From Hermodice carunculata (Eukaryota; Annelida; Polychaeta; Eunicida; Amphinomidae): DNA of 64,000 bases. The notes beneath the pieces are model-generated. The model did not search any database, had not been told where the DNA came from, and worked only from the letters and a program-made list of their open reading frames with translations. The stretch's first letter is position 1; each line of letters opens with the position of its first letter. Both the position numbers and the translations under genes were made by a program. Below, one piece after another: positions 11,265-21,419 of this stretch. The stretch lies in assembly GCA_964020975.1 (NCBI GenBank), contig OZ026618.1:38392390-38456389 (forward strand), given 5' to 3'.

Positions 11265-11660
11265 TCTGCCAGGAAAAAAAAAGCTGCCATTTGCTCAAAT
11301 TTGATCATGGTGACACCAAAATCTAATCAGTTCCTGTTGGCATGCTAGATAAGCATATTGCCAACTTTGAGCAAAATACATTGGAGCATTCTGAAGATAT
11401 TGTGGTAACGAGCCCAAATGAGCATGTAATTAGACTGCCATTTGCTCAAACTAGGTCATGGTGACACAAAAATCTAATCAGTTCATCTTGCCAGGTAAGA
11501 TAAACATATTGCCTAATTTGAGCACATTACATTGAAGCATTCTGTAGATATCGCAGTAACAAGAATGTGCACATCTGGACGGACTGTGCACATATGGACG
11601 GACGGATGGACAACCCGAAAACATAAAGTGTCCTTCCATTGGGTGGACCCTTAATAAAAA
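11265..11660 (+). repeat. Two-unit dispersed repeat ending in GACGGAC run
   Basis: Two diverged units of about 165-170 bp start at about 11281 and 11443. Each has CTGCCATTTGCTCAAA, CATGGTGACAC, AAATCTAATCAGTTC and TTGAGCA...ACATTG...GCATTCTG. The second unit runs into TCTGGACGGAC, ACGGACGGATGGACAACCCG and AAAACATAAAGTGTCC. A GACGGAC run followed by AACCCGAAAACA is a tail type I associate with dispersed repeats in marine invertebrates. The family is not named. Confidence 0.55.
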
Positions 11661-11835
11661 TGCAGTGGAACTAAGCAAATTTAAAGTGCTTAACCAAAGT
11701 CACCATCTTCATGACATGATATGAAAAGTATTTACAGTTCACCATTATAAAACAATAACAAACAGTCAAGAAAGTAAACAATATTGACTTGCAATGCCAG
11801 ACTTGGCAAAACCACTGTACGACTGTTCACTGTCA

Positions 11836-12086
11836 TTAACTCATTCCATACCAGTCCCTGATATTTACGTATATTCACCAAGATTTAAGACGACAATTGC
11901 ATATTTAAATTCTTCATGAAAAGAGCTTTCGTTCAAATACCAACATGCCTATAGTCTTAAGTCAATGGTTCTGGCACTGCCTGGCAAGTCATGCTATAGC
12001 GGCCGCAAGGGCAGCTGCAGCATGACTTGCCAGGCAGTGCCAGAACCACTGACCCAGGCCTATAACCATAGTATGGAATGAGTTAA
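11836..12086 (+). mobile_element. Family B TTAA element with long hairpin
   Basis: TTAA at 11836-11839 and 12083-12086 bounds 243 bp. The ends are CTCATTCCATACCA and TATGGAATGAG. The hairpin at 11962-12050 has arms TTCTGGCACTGCCTGGCAAG and CTTGCCAGGCAGTGCCAGAA. Upstream of it lies the module TTCATGAAAAGAGCTTTCGT, which matches the same position in reversed family A copies. It has no coding capacity. Confidence 0.75.
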
Positions 12087-12490
12087 ACTGCACTGTAAAT
12101 TGTAAATTATCATTAAACTACATTTTAAACCAGGATGTGTCCAGAGTCAAACTTACTTGTCTTAAACTTACATTTACTAAGAGAAGTGAATAAGCCTCAT
12201 ACCAAATTCTGCAAAAGGAAAGGGGTTAACAACAATGCAAATACTTGTAAATAGTTGGTCTATTAACTACTGGGAGTGGGTAGGGTCAACAAAGCATACA
12301 AGAACACTGCAACTCACTGAACACAGAGTAAATATTGATGTGTTCAAACAAACACCTTGTATGTTTTTCTAAATGAGTTGTACATGAACTTCAATAAACA
12401 GCATGTAAACAAGAGAATGGACCGGTAGCTCTGTCAGCACCATTCACAACAAAAACTCATATGATGAACTATAAAGTATTACAATAACTC

Positions 12491-12672
12491 CAGATTCAAA
12501 TTTCCCATAAAAGGGCCTTTACTTCGAGCACCTAGCTGATTGTCTTTATTTCCAAATAAGTAAAAAATGCAGGACATATCTTCCCCTGTGCACTTTGGGT
12601 GCTCTATGCCAAAAGTTTGGGAAGGAAAGTTGTTGACTTAGTTCAAAACCATGCAAGGATTAAAAGGGTTAA
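12491..12672 (-). mobile_element. Family A element, left end lost
   Basis: It holds the reversed-A module (AAAAGGGCCTTTACTTCGAG), hairpin remnants CCTGTGCACTTTGGGTGCTC and GGAAAGTTGTTGACTTAG, and a right end GGATTAAAAGGGTTAAT. It is old and diverged. Confidence 0.5.
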
Positions 12673-12787
12673 TGTAAGTAATAACACTTTATATTTGGTG
12701 TCCGCAAAATGACAAGTGTAATTCACATTTTGAACTGACCACTAACTTTACAAAACTGTGATATTCTATGTATAACAGGGCTTGATA

Positions 12788-13001
12788 CTAACTCTTTCTC
12801 CCCCAAAACTGGACCAAACTGTCATCAGCTTTAGTGCTTTTAACTCCTTTCAACAGCAGTGGATAATAATTTGAATGGTACCTGGAGAAGAGACCTATCA
12901 CAGGATGACCTGCCTCACTCAGGTCAACAGCTTTTCTGGGCCTCAGTTGGGTACTTGGCACCCTTCTACATCAAGTTAAGCTCTTGATGGGAAAGGGTTC
13001 A
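12788..13001 (+). mobile_element. Family C element
   Basis: It starts CTAACTCTTTCTCCCCCAAAAC and ends GATGGGAAAGGGTTCAA. The interior includes the C-specific CAACAGCAGTGGATAATAAT phrase and the left hairpin arm AGGTCAACAGCTTTTCTGGG with a worn partner. The flanking tetranucleotides are mutated from TTAA. Confidence 0.55.
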
Positions 13002-13124
13002 AGCTGCTAGCTACTGATTAGAAAGCAATTAAAAAAAAAAATTGGGACATCTTGTGGGTCAAATCATAATGAAGTAGCCAGAGCATAATGATTCCGCCCT
13101 AACTACCACTCCATATCTTGTTTC

Positions 13125-13305
13125 AAGGAACAGTTTTTTGATATTTTTTCTTGAAACTAGATTTTCAAAATCTTGGGAGTCAGGATTTTTTTTACCTTAA
13201 ACTAAGAATATTTAGACTATGTATCTATATTTCTTTCTTATAACAACAAAATCATTCTTATTTTGAGACAAAGCAGAATACTTTTCTCACTTATCTGAGA
13301 GATGC
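13125..13305 (+). repeat. Dispersed repeat, copy 2 of a pair
   Basis: It aligns by eye with 5253-5420 in the same orientation: TTTTCTTGAAACTAGATTTT, AAAATCTTGGGAGTCAGGAT, a TTCTTTCTTATAACA phrase and AGAATACTTTTCTC with TTATCTGAG. Class unknown, non-coding. Confidence 0.5.
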
Positions 13306-13730
13306 CACTGAGTTTGACCAAATTTACCTGCACTGTTCAAAATTTTGCCTGAAACCTATAGGTCACACATCTTGCTTTATCAGATTTGAACTATTTTGAT
13401 AAAAATGAGGATGATGTTTGTAACCCAAATTTAAAGAAAAAATCATGAATTCATGAAATATCCTGAAAAGTGGCATTTGTAGTCAACCCTTGAATTACGG
13501 CACACATTTTTTGCATTGAAAACAATTTTACCTGACATTGTATTAACTGCACATGCATATGATAAATGACTACTCATTTTTTATTTTTCATAGAAATAAG
13601 ATCCAGTGTGAAAATCATTAAAACATGTTGGAATGCCATGCATAGAAATCCTTTCCTCTGGGCCAGAAACAGACATAAATAGGTTTATAAAACACAATAA
13701 AATTAAGATTTTTTTTTTTAAATGAAATGT

Positions 13731-13969
13731 TTAACTCTCTCAGTGTTAACTGTGACTTACGTCAAACAGCTTACCATGAACCGCTCAGAGTGCTAGATTC
13801 ATGTTGCCTGTCAAAAGATGTTTAATTCCATTACCAGCATGCAGGACGCTAACAAGAATACAGTTGTCCAGGTCAACAGCTTTCCTTGGTGTGCTTAAGA
13901 CACATTGCACCCAAAACCTGTCAAGGAAAGCTGTTGACTCAGTGTAAACTGTAGCAATGAAAGGGTTAA
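13731..13969 (-). mobile_element. Family A element, reverse orientation
   Basis: TTAA at 13731-13734 and 13966-13969; ends CTCTCTCAGTGTTAA and TAGCAATGAAAGGG. The hairpin arms GGTCAACAGCTTTCCTTGGT and GTCAAGGAAAGCTGTTGACT are well kept. The module AATTCCATTACCAGCATGCA lies just upstream. Confidence 0.7.
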
Positions 13970-14760
13970 ATTAGGATTGACCTCATTTTTGCAAATTTAA
14001 CAACCTAATTCTGATATCATAAGCTCTGGGTAATTCGTGTTTTAGTTTGTCAAATTTAATGAACCATTTTTTTTATTATTCATTACAATTCTGTTCTGTT
14101 TGCATGCAACACCTCTACCTTGAAAAAGAAAATAGATTTACCCAAAATGTCACTGTTGTTATAGTCTTGTGCATCTTTTCTTCTCTTCTTTTTTTCCCTA
14201 GAAATGTTTAACCACTTTGCTTGATCATCACCTAGTTTTTCTTTGAACAAATATAATAATAAAGGTTAAGTGCTATTTGCTCTCAAGTTTCAAATTCTAT
14301 TTTTCCCCACCATTCTGAAAACTCATAACGATTGTAACTTCCTTCAGGAATCTGATATACTGTCTCATGTTTAGCCGCAATTCCATCCATCATTTTGTTT
14401 GCTATCAAGAGTCACAAAACAGATGACCTTATCATGCCAGATATGAGTGTTTACGGTTCCTCAAACGAGTACCTCTTCAGTTCAAGTGGGTTTGGGTTTT
14501 AATGTATACCTGTACGAGGGACACAAACAGTGGCACCTTTAACCCTTACAAACCTAAAACCAATGTACGTTTGTGAACAACTTTTGATGATTAAAAATCA
14601 CCAGAAATGGTCTGAGGTGGCAACCGTTGTCTGCTACTTCTACTTCTTTTATTTATTTTTTCTTTTTCATCAAGAATGACATAAGTGATCAAACAACAGC
14701 TTTAATCAGCAAACACTGACAGCAATGTGCCTATAGATTGATTGCAGAGGTAAGCTATTG
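13970..14760. other. Unannotated sequence, no gene seen
   Basis: AT-rich, with T-rich stretches near 14170-14200 and 14640-14670. No exon or repeat end is supported. Confidence 0.35.
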
Positions 14761-14765
14761 CCTCA

Positions 14766-15520
14766 GTGCCAGAGAAAAACTGTCCACTCAGTCCAAGGAG
14801 AAAGCTGTTACATCAGTCCCTAAGAAAAAACTCATGGCTTAGTCACAGAGAAAAGCTATTGTCTCAGTCCCTGAGGAAAATAGTTGCCTCAGTCACAGAG
14901 GAAAACTGTTGCCTCAGTCCCCAAGAAAAACTGTTGCCTCAGTCCCTGAGGAAAAATCTTGCATCAGTCCTGGAGGAAAGCTGTTATAGTCCCAGAGGAA
15001 AACTGTTGCCTCAGTCCCAGAGGTAAGATGTCGTCTCAGTCCCTAAGAAAAACCTGTTGCCTCTGTCACTGAGGAAAGCTGCTGTCTCAGTCCCTGAAGA
15101 AAGCTGTTGCTTCAGTCCATGAGGAAAACTGTTGTGTCAGTCCTAGAGGAAAACTGTTTCCTCAGTCATAGAGGAAAATTGTTTCCTTAGTCCCTGAGGA
15201 AAGATGTTGTCTCAGTCCCAGAGAAAAGCTGTTGCCTCAGTCCCTGAGGAAAGCTGTTGCCTCAGTCACTGAGGAAAGCTGTTGCCTAAGTCCATGGGCA
15301 AGTTGCCTCAGTCCCAGAAGAAAACTTGAGTCAGTCCTAGAGGAAAGCTGTTTCCTCAGTCCGAGAGGAAAGCTGTTTCCTCAGTCCGAGAGGAAAGCTG
15401 TTTCCTTAGTCCGAGAGGAAAGCTGTTTTCTCAGTCCTAGAGGAAAGCTGTTTCCTCAGTCCGAGAGTAAAGCTGTTGTCTCAGTCACAGAGGGAAACTG
15501 TTGCTTCACTCCCAGAGTGC
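14766..15520 (+). repeat. 25-bp minisatellite derived from a family A hairpin arm
   Basis: About 30 tandem units of 25 bp (some 24 or 26), each approximating GAGGAAAGCTGTTGCCTCAG followed by TCCCT. Each unit contains the small inverted repeat CCTCAG-TCC-CTGAGG. The unit matches the family A right hairpin arm, for example GAGGAAAGCTGTTGACTTAG followed by TCC at 17921-17943, over nearly its whole length. Because 25 is not a multiple of three the repeat stays open through different frames, which explains the 86- and 103-codon repetitive proteins. Those are not genes. Confidence 0.9.
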
Positions 15521-15765
15521 TAAGACTTTACATATTGACTTGAAACATGTTCCAGGCATATTCGATATCTGATAAAAGTGTTTGCCATTTTCATGTGTTT
15601 ATCATTTCACTGTTCATTACCTCTCAGTGCATGGACATTTGCACTTAGGCAAACCTCCAAATGGCCAGTGGCCTGGTGGCACAATTCCACTAAGAGGTTG
15701 ACTGGCCACCTCACCACCTTGTACAAGCTAATGGTCTTGTGGCCCCATTTTTTTTTTTTCAGAGT
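15521..15765. other. Unannotated sequence
   Basis: No gene. The 67-codon plus frame at 15578-15781 has no domain and runs through a T tract. Confidence 0.3.
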
Positions 15766-15960
15766 TGCCTACAAATCATAATCCAGCTGTCATTGTTTAG
15801 TGTTTTTGCAATCATTGCCTTTGCCTACAAGTCATGCTCTGGTTGTCATTGGTCAGTGTTGGGTGTTGCCTGCAAGTGATTCTCCACTTGTCATTGGTTA
15901 GTGTTTTTGCATAGCGTCAAAGTCATTCTCTTGTTGTCATTGGTCAATATTTACATTCGG
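15766..15960 (+). repeat. Diverged ~60-bp tandem repeat, block 1
   Basis: Three to four diverged units built on ACAAGTCATTCTC, TGGTTGTCATTGGTCAGTGT and TTTTTGCAT. Each unit contains an ATTGG pentamer (reverse CCAAT). A second block of the same repeat lies at 16795-16935. Confidence 0.65.
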
Positions 15961-16794
15961 TCCAAAGTTTAACATTAAGGAGATAGGAATTTTCCTGTGC
16001 CTCATTCCCTCATGAATGCAAGGTCATGAACTGCAATGGCAAATCACAATGTGCACTGATATATCCATGCATTGATGTAGGACTACTTTTGTCAACATGA
16101 CATGACCCAACAACCATATTCCCGGCAATGTGCACCCCGTACTGGTTAACTTTCAACTTGTGGCTCCTGCCAATATCTTGGTTGCCTTCATCTTCCACTG
16201 AAGTCGTGCCTCATACTACACTGACTGCACATTGTACATTGTCACTGGTGATCACTGACTGTTTAAATGCTGGAGCCTGGAACCTAGAGCCACATCACCG
16301 CTATCATTAATTCTTGGCGCATCCGCCAGCTCAGTGACATAAATTTTTCTACTTTGCATATAGCGATGATCTTTTCACTGATTGTTATCAATAAGTTTTT
16401 CAGTCTATGCTTATTTAAATCAAGAAACAAAGAATCGATTGAATAAAGTGTTTCTCTCAAGAACTATATTTTGTGTGTTAGTGTCTTTGATTACCGTTAG
16501 ACGTCATCATTTCTTATTGTTTTTCTGTCTAACATGTTTACTCCAACTACAACGAAGTTGTTGTGAGTGAATTCAGTAAGATTTTAGCAACTTTCTGGCA
16601 CATTTTAAACTGATATTTATTCAAATAAATGTATATATAAGCATTGAGCGCCACATTTCGATTCACATAGATGTTGAGGCCATTCAGCATTAGCCACTGA
16701 CATAGCTCATGTAGTAAATGGCCTCAACAGCCCCTGCAGTGATTTCATCCATGTGCCTCAAAATGTGGGAGTTCAGTATAATTCTTAAGTGCAT
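15961..16794. other. Unannotated sequence between two repeat blocks
   Basis: No gene is supported. A minus-strand frame at 16010-16198 (62 codons, ending MHGYISAHCDLPLQFMTLHS) is comparatively hydrophilic and mixed in composition, but lacks flanking splice signals that I trust. It is the only stretch here that looks faintly protein-like. Confidence 0.3.
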
Positions 16795-16935
16795 ACACTG
16801 CCTCAAATTAATTCTCTGGTTGTCACTGCAGTGTTTTGCATTGTCTGAAAGTCATTCTCCAGTTGTTATTGGTCAGTGTTTCTGCATCCATTTGCCTCTA
16901 AGTCATTCCCTGGCTGTTATTGGTGAGGACAGAGC
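16795..16935 (+). repeat. Diverged ~60-bp tandem repeat, block 2
   Basis: Repeats the phrases ATTCTCTGGTTGTCACTGCA, GTCATTCTCCAGTTGTTATT and GTCATTCCCTGGCTGTTATT, i.e. the unit seen at 15766-15960. Confidence 0.6.
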
Positions 16936-17724
16936 ATGACTTGCTGTGCAGCGACAGCAGGAAGGAACACAAACTCAAAAGACTAGGTGTGTTGATATTG
17001 GAATCAAAGATACTTTTGGGAGAAATTTGAACTTACATCAAGTTGAAGAAAGCTCTACACACAACACTAAAACCAGTGACTGGCTTGATATGATTACGAA
17101 AATCACCTGTTGTGAAAATTAATCCACATGTATCATACTGAACCCTAAGGCAGGAAATGTTAAGTAGTTTGCAGTAGGTAATTCTCATATTTGTGAGATT
17201 GAGCCAATAAACTTTTTTGACAACAAGATGCATATCAAATATATCTCTTTCTGTACAATATGCAGGGACTGCTGGTGCCATTAGCCAAAAGCTCATTTTT
17301 TCATTAATTTGGCTACATAAATTTGCAAATGACTAATTTATTTTCACATGAATGACATATAAGCATTAGGTCAAATTCTGCAGTGATTACTGTTTTATTT
17401 TTTTATTTGGCTACAAGTTCTGGAGGCCTAGATCTGTCCCTGAATATGTACATGTACTGTGATACAGTGCACAATTTATATCATGATACAGTTCACTTGT
17501 CTGTTTCATTGGAACTGAATACTTTACAGGGCCAGAATTTCACAAAATTTTGCCAGAATCTATTTGGATTTTTGTCAAGTAGTTTTCTTTTTAAAGAAAA
17601 GACACGTTTAGGAGAATCTTTACGAGAATAGATTCTTGGATTCTCACTGCAATTCAGGCTCTGTTTTACATATAAACACCAAGTTTTAGGATATTTTATT
17701 TTAGGCAGTCAGACTTTCATCCTT
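16936..17724. other. Unannotated sequence, no gene seen
   Basis: Overlapping frames of 82-87 codons on either strand (17033-17631) show no family resemblance. The rest is AT-rich, with GTACATGTAC at about 17450. Confidence 0.35.
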
Positions 17725-17967
17725 TTAACGCTTTAAGTGCTAACTATGACTTAGAGCAAACTCCTTAACAAACTGCTCTGAATTATAGTACATTGTATTA
17801 AAGGGTGCTGGATTTATGTTTTTTGCAAAAAAGATCATGAATCCTTCAAGTACTGGCACGCCTGTAGTTACAGAAAATATGGCAGTCCAGATCACTAGTT
17901 TTCCTTGGCATCTTTGGGCTGAGGAAAGCTGTTGACTTAGTCCAAAAAGTGGCACTAAAAGAGTTAA
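17725..17967 (-). mobile_element. Family A element, reverse orientation
   Basis: TTAA at 17725-17728 and 17964-17967; ends CGCTTTAAGTGCTAA and TGGCACTAAAAGAG. The right hairpin arm GAGGAAAGCTGTTGACTTAG (17921) is the closest match in the window to the 25-bp minisatellite unit at 14.8-15.5 kb. The left arm is shortened to ACTAGTTTTCCTTGGCA. Confidence 0.7.
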
Positions 17968-18152
17968 TCTGAAATTGATGCTTATAAAATGAAATTAAAA
18001 TATTTATAAGTTCACAAATTTTATATCAGCTCCACTCACAACAAACATAGTGATGCATCAGCTTTTGTAGGTCACATATTAAAACCTATTTGGTTTGATA
18101 AATACAGTTATATCATGATACATGTATCCCCATCAGTATAAATACATATAGA

Positions 18153-18403
18153 TAAACTCATTCCATACCAGTCCCTGATTTTTCCGTATATTTACCTAGA
18201 CTTCAGACGACAATTGCATATTTAAATTCTTCATGAAAAGAGCTTTCATTCAGGTACCAACATGCCTATAGTCTTAAGTCAGTGGTTCTGACATTGCCTG
18301 GCAAGTCATGCTGCAGCTGCTGCAAGGGCAGCTGCAGCATGACTTGCCAGGCAGTGCCAGAACCACTGACCAAGGCCTGAGACCATAGTATGGAATGAGT
18401 TAA
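18153..18403 (+). mobile_element. Family B element with 40-bp hairpin arms
   Basis: The ends are CTCATTCCATACCA and TATGGAATGAG; the right TTAA is at 18400-18403 and the left is mutated to TAAA. The hairpin at 18281-18367 has 40-base arms with about three mismatches, around a short loop near CAAGG: AGTGGTTCTGACATTGCCTG on the left and CAGGCAGTGCCAGAACCACT on the right. The alanine-rich minus-strand frame here (18306-18527) is an artefact of GCTGCA repeats. Confidence 0.75.
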
Positions 18404-18700
18404 ATACATGGCCTGTCATGCAGAGCCTGTTTACTGGGAGAGGAGATCCAATATCACAAATGAGTGATAGCGTGCAAGAGATATAGGATCTCCTGGAGTG
18501 ATAAAAACAATCTGTAGGATGGGCCATTTTATGATTTATTCATTGCATATTCTATTGAATCAAAGCACTTGACTTTTATCAACAGTTTTATTCAACCCAC
18601 CAGATCAAGTTTTTGTAAATTGTTATAATGATTTGGCACGATATCTTAGTTGATTCTGCAGGGCAATCACCTGTTGTTGTGGCTGTCATTTTAGTGCTCA
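18404..18700. other. Unannotated sequence
   Basis: No gene or repeat end recognised. Confidence 0.3.
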
Positions 18701-18715
18701 GTACAAAGCAATTGT

Positions 18716-18840
18716 GCTCCACCTAGTGGCTACACTCAACATCTTGCATGTTATACATGTATTGCGAAATTTATATCCCTCTGTGTGATAATATGCACCC
18801 TACCAAATGGTACATCCGGGGCACTGCCACTAGGTGGAGC
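18716..18840. promoter_or_regulatory. Inverted pair of CTCF-like motifs
   Basis: A perfect 15-base inverted repeat: GCTCCACCTAGTGGC at 18716-18730 and GCCACTAGGTGGAGC at 18826-18840, separated by 95 bases. Each arm contains CCACTAGGTGG, close to the bilaterian CTCF core CCASYAGRKGGC. The two motifs are divergent, left on the minus strand and right on the plus strand. Alternatively this is the terminal repeat of a 125-bp mobile element. CTCF binding is inference. Confidence 0.45.
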
Positions 18841-19250
18841 TGTGATGTATTTCACTGACAGGACTTTCTACCAAAGATACTCTTGTTGTCACACCATAGC
18901 TGTACTGAATATGCTGCAGATGTCAACAGACTACTTTGTGCAAAACTGCATGCTGCAATGCCATTTTTTTACACCGAGGTATATTCGCCCAGCATCTAAA
19001 TAGTTATCTCTGATTGCAACCTTATCTAAACATATGTATTTTATATCTAATCTCAAATTACTCATTTGCTTTTACCCATATCTATTCTGGCTATCTTCTG
19101 ATGTCTTAATGGGAATGGAGTTTGACCCTATGGCTCCCAGAGTGTAAACAAGTGGAATTGAGTGCTGGATTAGAGTCCTCCACACATGTTCTCAGTATCT
19201 TGTTTACTTTTCAAATACCCATTGCAGCCCAATGTAAATATTTCAACCAG
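18841..19250. other. Unannotated sequence
   Basis: No gene seen; the 72-codon plus frame across the CTCF-like pair has no domain. Confidence 0.3.
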
Positions 19251-19252
19251 CA

Positions 19253-19480
19253 TTAACTCATCCCTGTTTTTTCTGTATATTTACCTAGATTTAAGACGGC
19301 AATTGCACATTTAAATTCTTCATGAAAAGAGCTTTTGTTCAAGTACCAACATGCCTATAGTCTTAAGTCAGTGGTTCTGACACTGCCTGGCAAGTCATGC
19401 TGCAGCAGCTGCAGCATGACTTGCCAGGCAGTGCCAGAACCACTGATCAAGGCCTGTGACCATAGTATGGAATGAGTTAA
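19253..19480 (+). mobile_element. Family B element with near-perfect palindrome
   Basis: TTAA at 19253-19256 and 19477-19480. The left end is truncated to CTCATCCCTG; the right is TATGGAATGAG. The hairpin at 19368-19445 has almost no loop: arms TCAGTGGTTCTGACACTGCC and GGCAGTGCCAGAACCACTGA meet at GCAGCAGCTGC. It shares the TTCATGAAAAGAGCTTTTGT module with other B and A copies. Confidence 0.7.
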
Positions 19481-19583
19481 CCTCTAAGCTGCCACGTGAC
19501 TAATAATGCAACTGCACTCAAAATATAATCATAAACAAATAAAAGATTTAAAGTAAAAACCACTGTCAAATAACATTGGTCAC

Positions 19584-19794
19584 TTAACCCCCCCCCCTTT
19601 GAATTAAGACTGAGTCAACAGTTTTCCTTGGTGTGGGTTGAGTACTAAAGGAAAGCTGTTGACCACAGTCATATTATCTTGATAAGCCTCACCTACAATT
19701 CTCACTCCAATAGTTTTCCATTAATGTTGAAATTAAACACACTGAAGAGGAAACGATTATTAAACTTTGAGGGGTAAAGGTTAATATAACTCGG
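19584..19794 (+). mobile_element. Family C element whose right end seeds a satellite
   Basis: It starts TTAACCCCCCCCCTTTGAAT and has hairpin arms GAGTCAACAGTTTTCCTTGG and AAAGGAAAGCTGTTGACCAC, then the C phrase ATTCTCACTCCAATAGTTTT. The right end, GAGGGGTAAAGGTTAA, is immediately repeated in tandem from 19791 onward. Confidence 0.65.
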
Positions 19795-19972
19795 ATGGGT
19801 AAAGGGTTAATTTAACTTTGAGGGGTAAAGGGTTAATATAACTTTGAGGGTAAAGGGGTTGATATAACTTTGAGAGGTAAAGGGTTAATACAACTTGGAG
19901 GGGTAAAGGGTTAATATAACTTGGAGGGGTAAAGGGTTAATATAACTTTGAGGGGTGAAGGGTTACTTTGCA
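19770..19972 (+). repeat. 27-bp minisatellite from a family C terminus
   Basis: About seven to eight units of roughly 26-27 bp reading ACTTTGAGGGGTAAAGGGTT then AATATA. Each unit contains the right terminal repeat and the TTAA of the adjoining C element. The array begins exactly at the element's end, so it arose by local expansion of the element-flank junction. Confidence 0.85.
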
Positions 19973-20990
19973 CAGGACCCCAGGAAGGCCAGCACAGCAC
20001 CCCACAGACAATACTCATTAACAGTATATGCACAAATGGGATGCCAATTTAGTGGAACTAGTGGGATCTACCTCCAAATATGATAAAGTGTGAAGCTCCT
20101 TTGCTTGCAACACAAGCATTGTCTAACATCAACCTTTGGGCCACATCTTGTTGTTTATGTGTGCAGTTTTGGTCAGACAAACCTAGTGCAGTACTATCAT
20201 CCGAAGTTTGTTAGTCTAAAGCAGATCATTGAGTAAGACTGGACTCTAGTCTTATTCTACAAGGACATGCTGTTCAAGATCAAAGGTTAAAGGCTAAGAT
20301 CTGTGCTTTTTATTGGGGGGGGGGAGGAAGGGGACTCCTTTTGTAAATTTCATAACATATGACTATAAATTATCCTATCGCCACAAAATGATTAGGTACC
20401 ATGCATTTGTGCACATGTTAAAACTCTGTTACAAAGTAGGACTTCCTACAACAAACATAAGCTCCCTGAGAAGGTTACTTTTCATGTCATGACCTTAAAC
20501 CCAAAATGCCATCAAGTGATGTGACATGATTTCAGCATGAATGGATGATTAAAAATCATAACCATATGCTAGCCATTGACATTGTAAAATCTGGAGCACT
20601 CAGTGAAACTATTTAGGCACACACATCATGACACTTTTCATTAGTTTTGGGTTTCCAGGCTATCAAAATATATTCCTACCTGTGGAATTACAGAATTTCC
20701 CATTTCACTTTTTTTCTTCTTCTTCTTTTTTTTTCTTTTTTAACCAAGCCACTAAAGTATACAAGTGCCCTCAATGGAATTTCTTCTGCAAATAGCTAAA
20801 GTTTATGATGTCTTGGCAGTTGATCTTCAGCATCTTGAAAATATGGATAAACCTGAAACAAGCCAGATTTCACTAACAGTGTGGGCCTCGCCTCCTACAT
20901 TTTGCTAACGTTTCAATAATAAGAAATTTTTTTGCCCTGTCATTACTTGACTGCACACATATCTGTACCCATAACTCCACTGACTAGAGC
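19973..20990. other. Unannotated sequence, no gene seen
   Basis: A G run at 20316-20325 and a T/C-rich stretch at 20708-20740. No exon supported. Confidence 0.35.
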
Positions 20991-20997
20991 CAAGTTA

Positions 20998-21188
20998 GAG
21001 GGTGGGTAAGGGGCTTCCCGTACTGGTGTACTGGGGCTTTTATTTACCGTACTGGCATACTGGAAGCCCACTTATTTTACGTACTTTGTACTATCCAAAA
21101 TTTTGAAAGATTTTTGTTTTCCATACTGCGTACTCTAGAAAAATAATTACCTGTACCAGTGTACTGAAACACCACCTCACCCCCTTTC
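20998..21188. repeat. Imperfect inverted repeat rich in GTACTGG/CCAGTAC
   Basis: The left part has GAGGGTGGGTAAGGGG and CGTACTGGTGTACTGGGG; the right part has CCTGTACCAGTGTACTGA and CCACCTCACCCCCTT. These face each other over about 190 bp with internal repeats of CGTACTGGCATACTGG. It is probably a decayed foldback or MITE; no target duplication was found. Confidence 0.45.
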
Positions 21189-21419
21189 AAGTTACTAATG
21201 ATATCTAGTTTCTTTGAATGAAGTTTCACTTTTTTTTTCATAGATCTTTGTGGCATGTTCTGCCACACAAATGACACAATCAGGGCATAATGAACTTTAA
21301 AGCTGGAAATTAAAACTTGCTTTTATTTTAAAAAACTGCAGCTGGGATAGGATGAAGGTTGCCATATATGATATATATGAACAAGTTGGTGACACAAAGT
21401 GAAACTGTTCCTACCTGTC

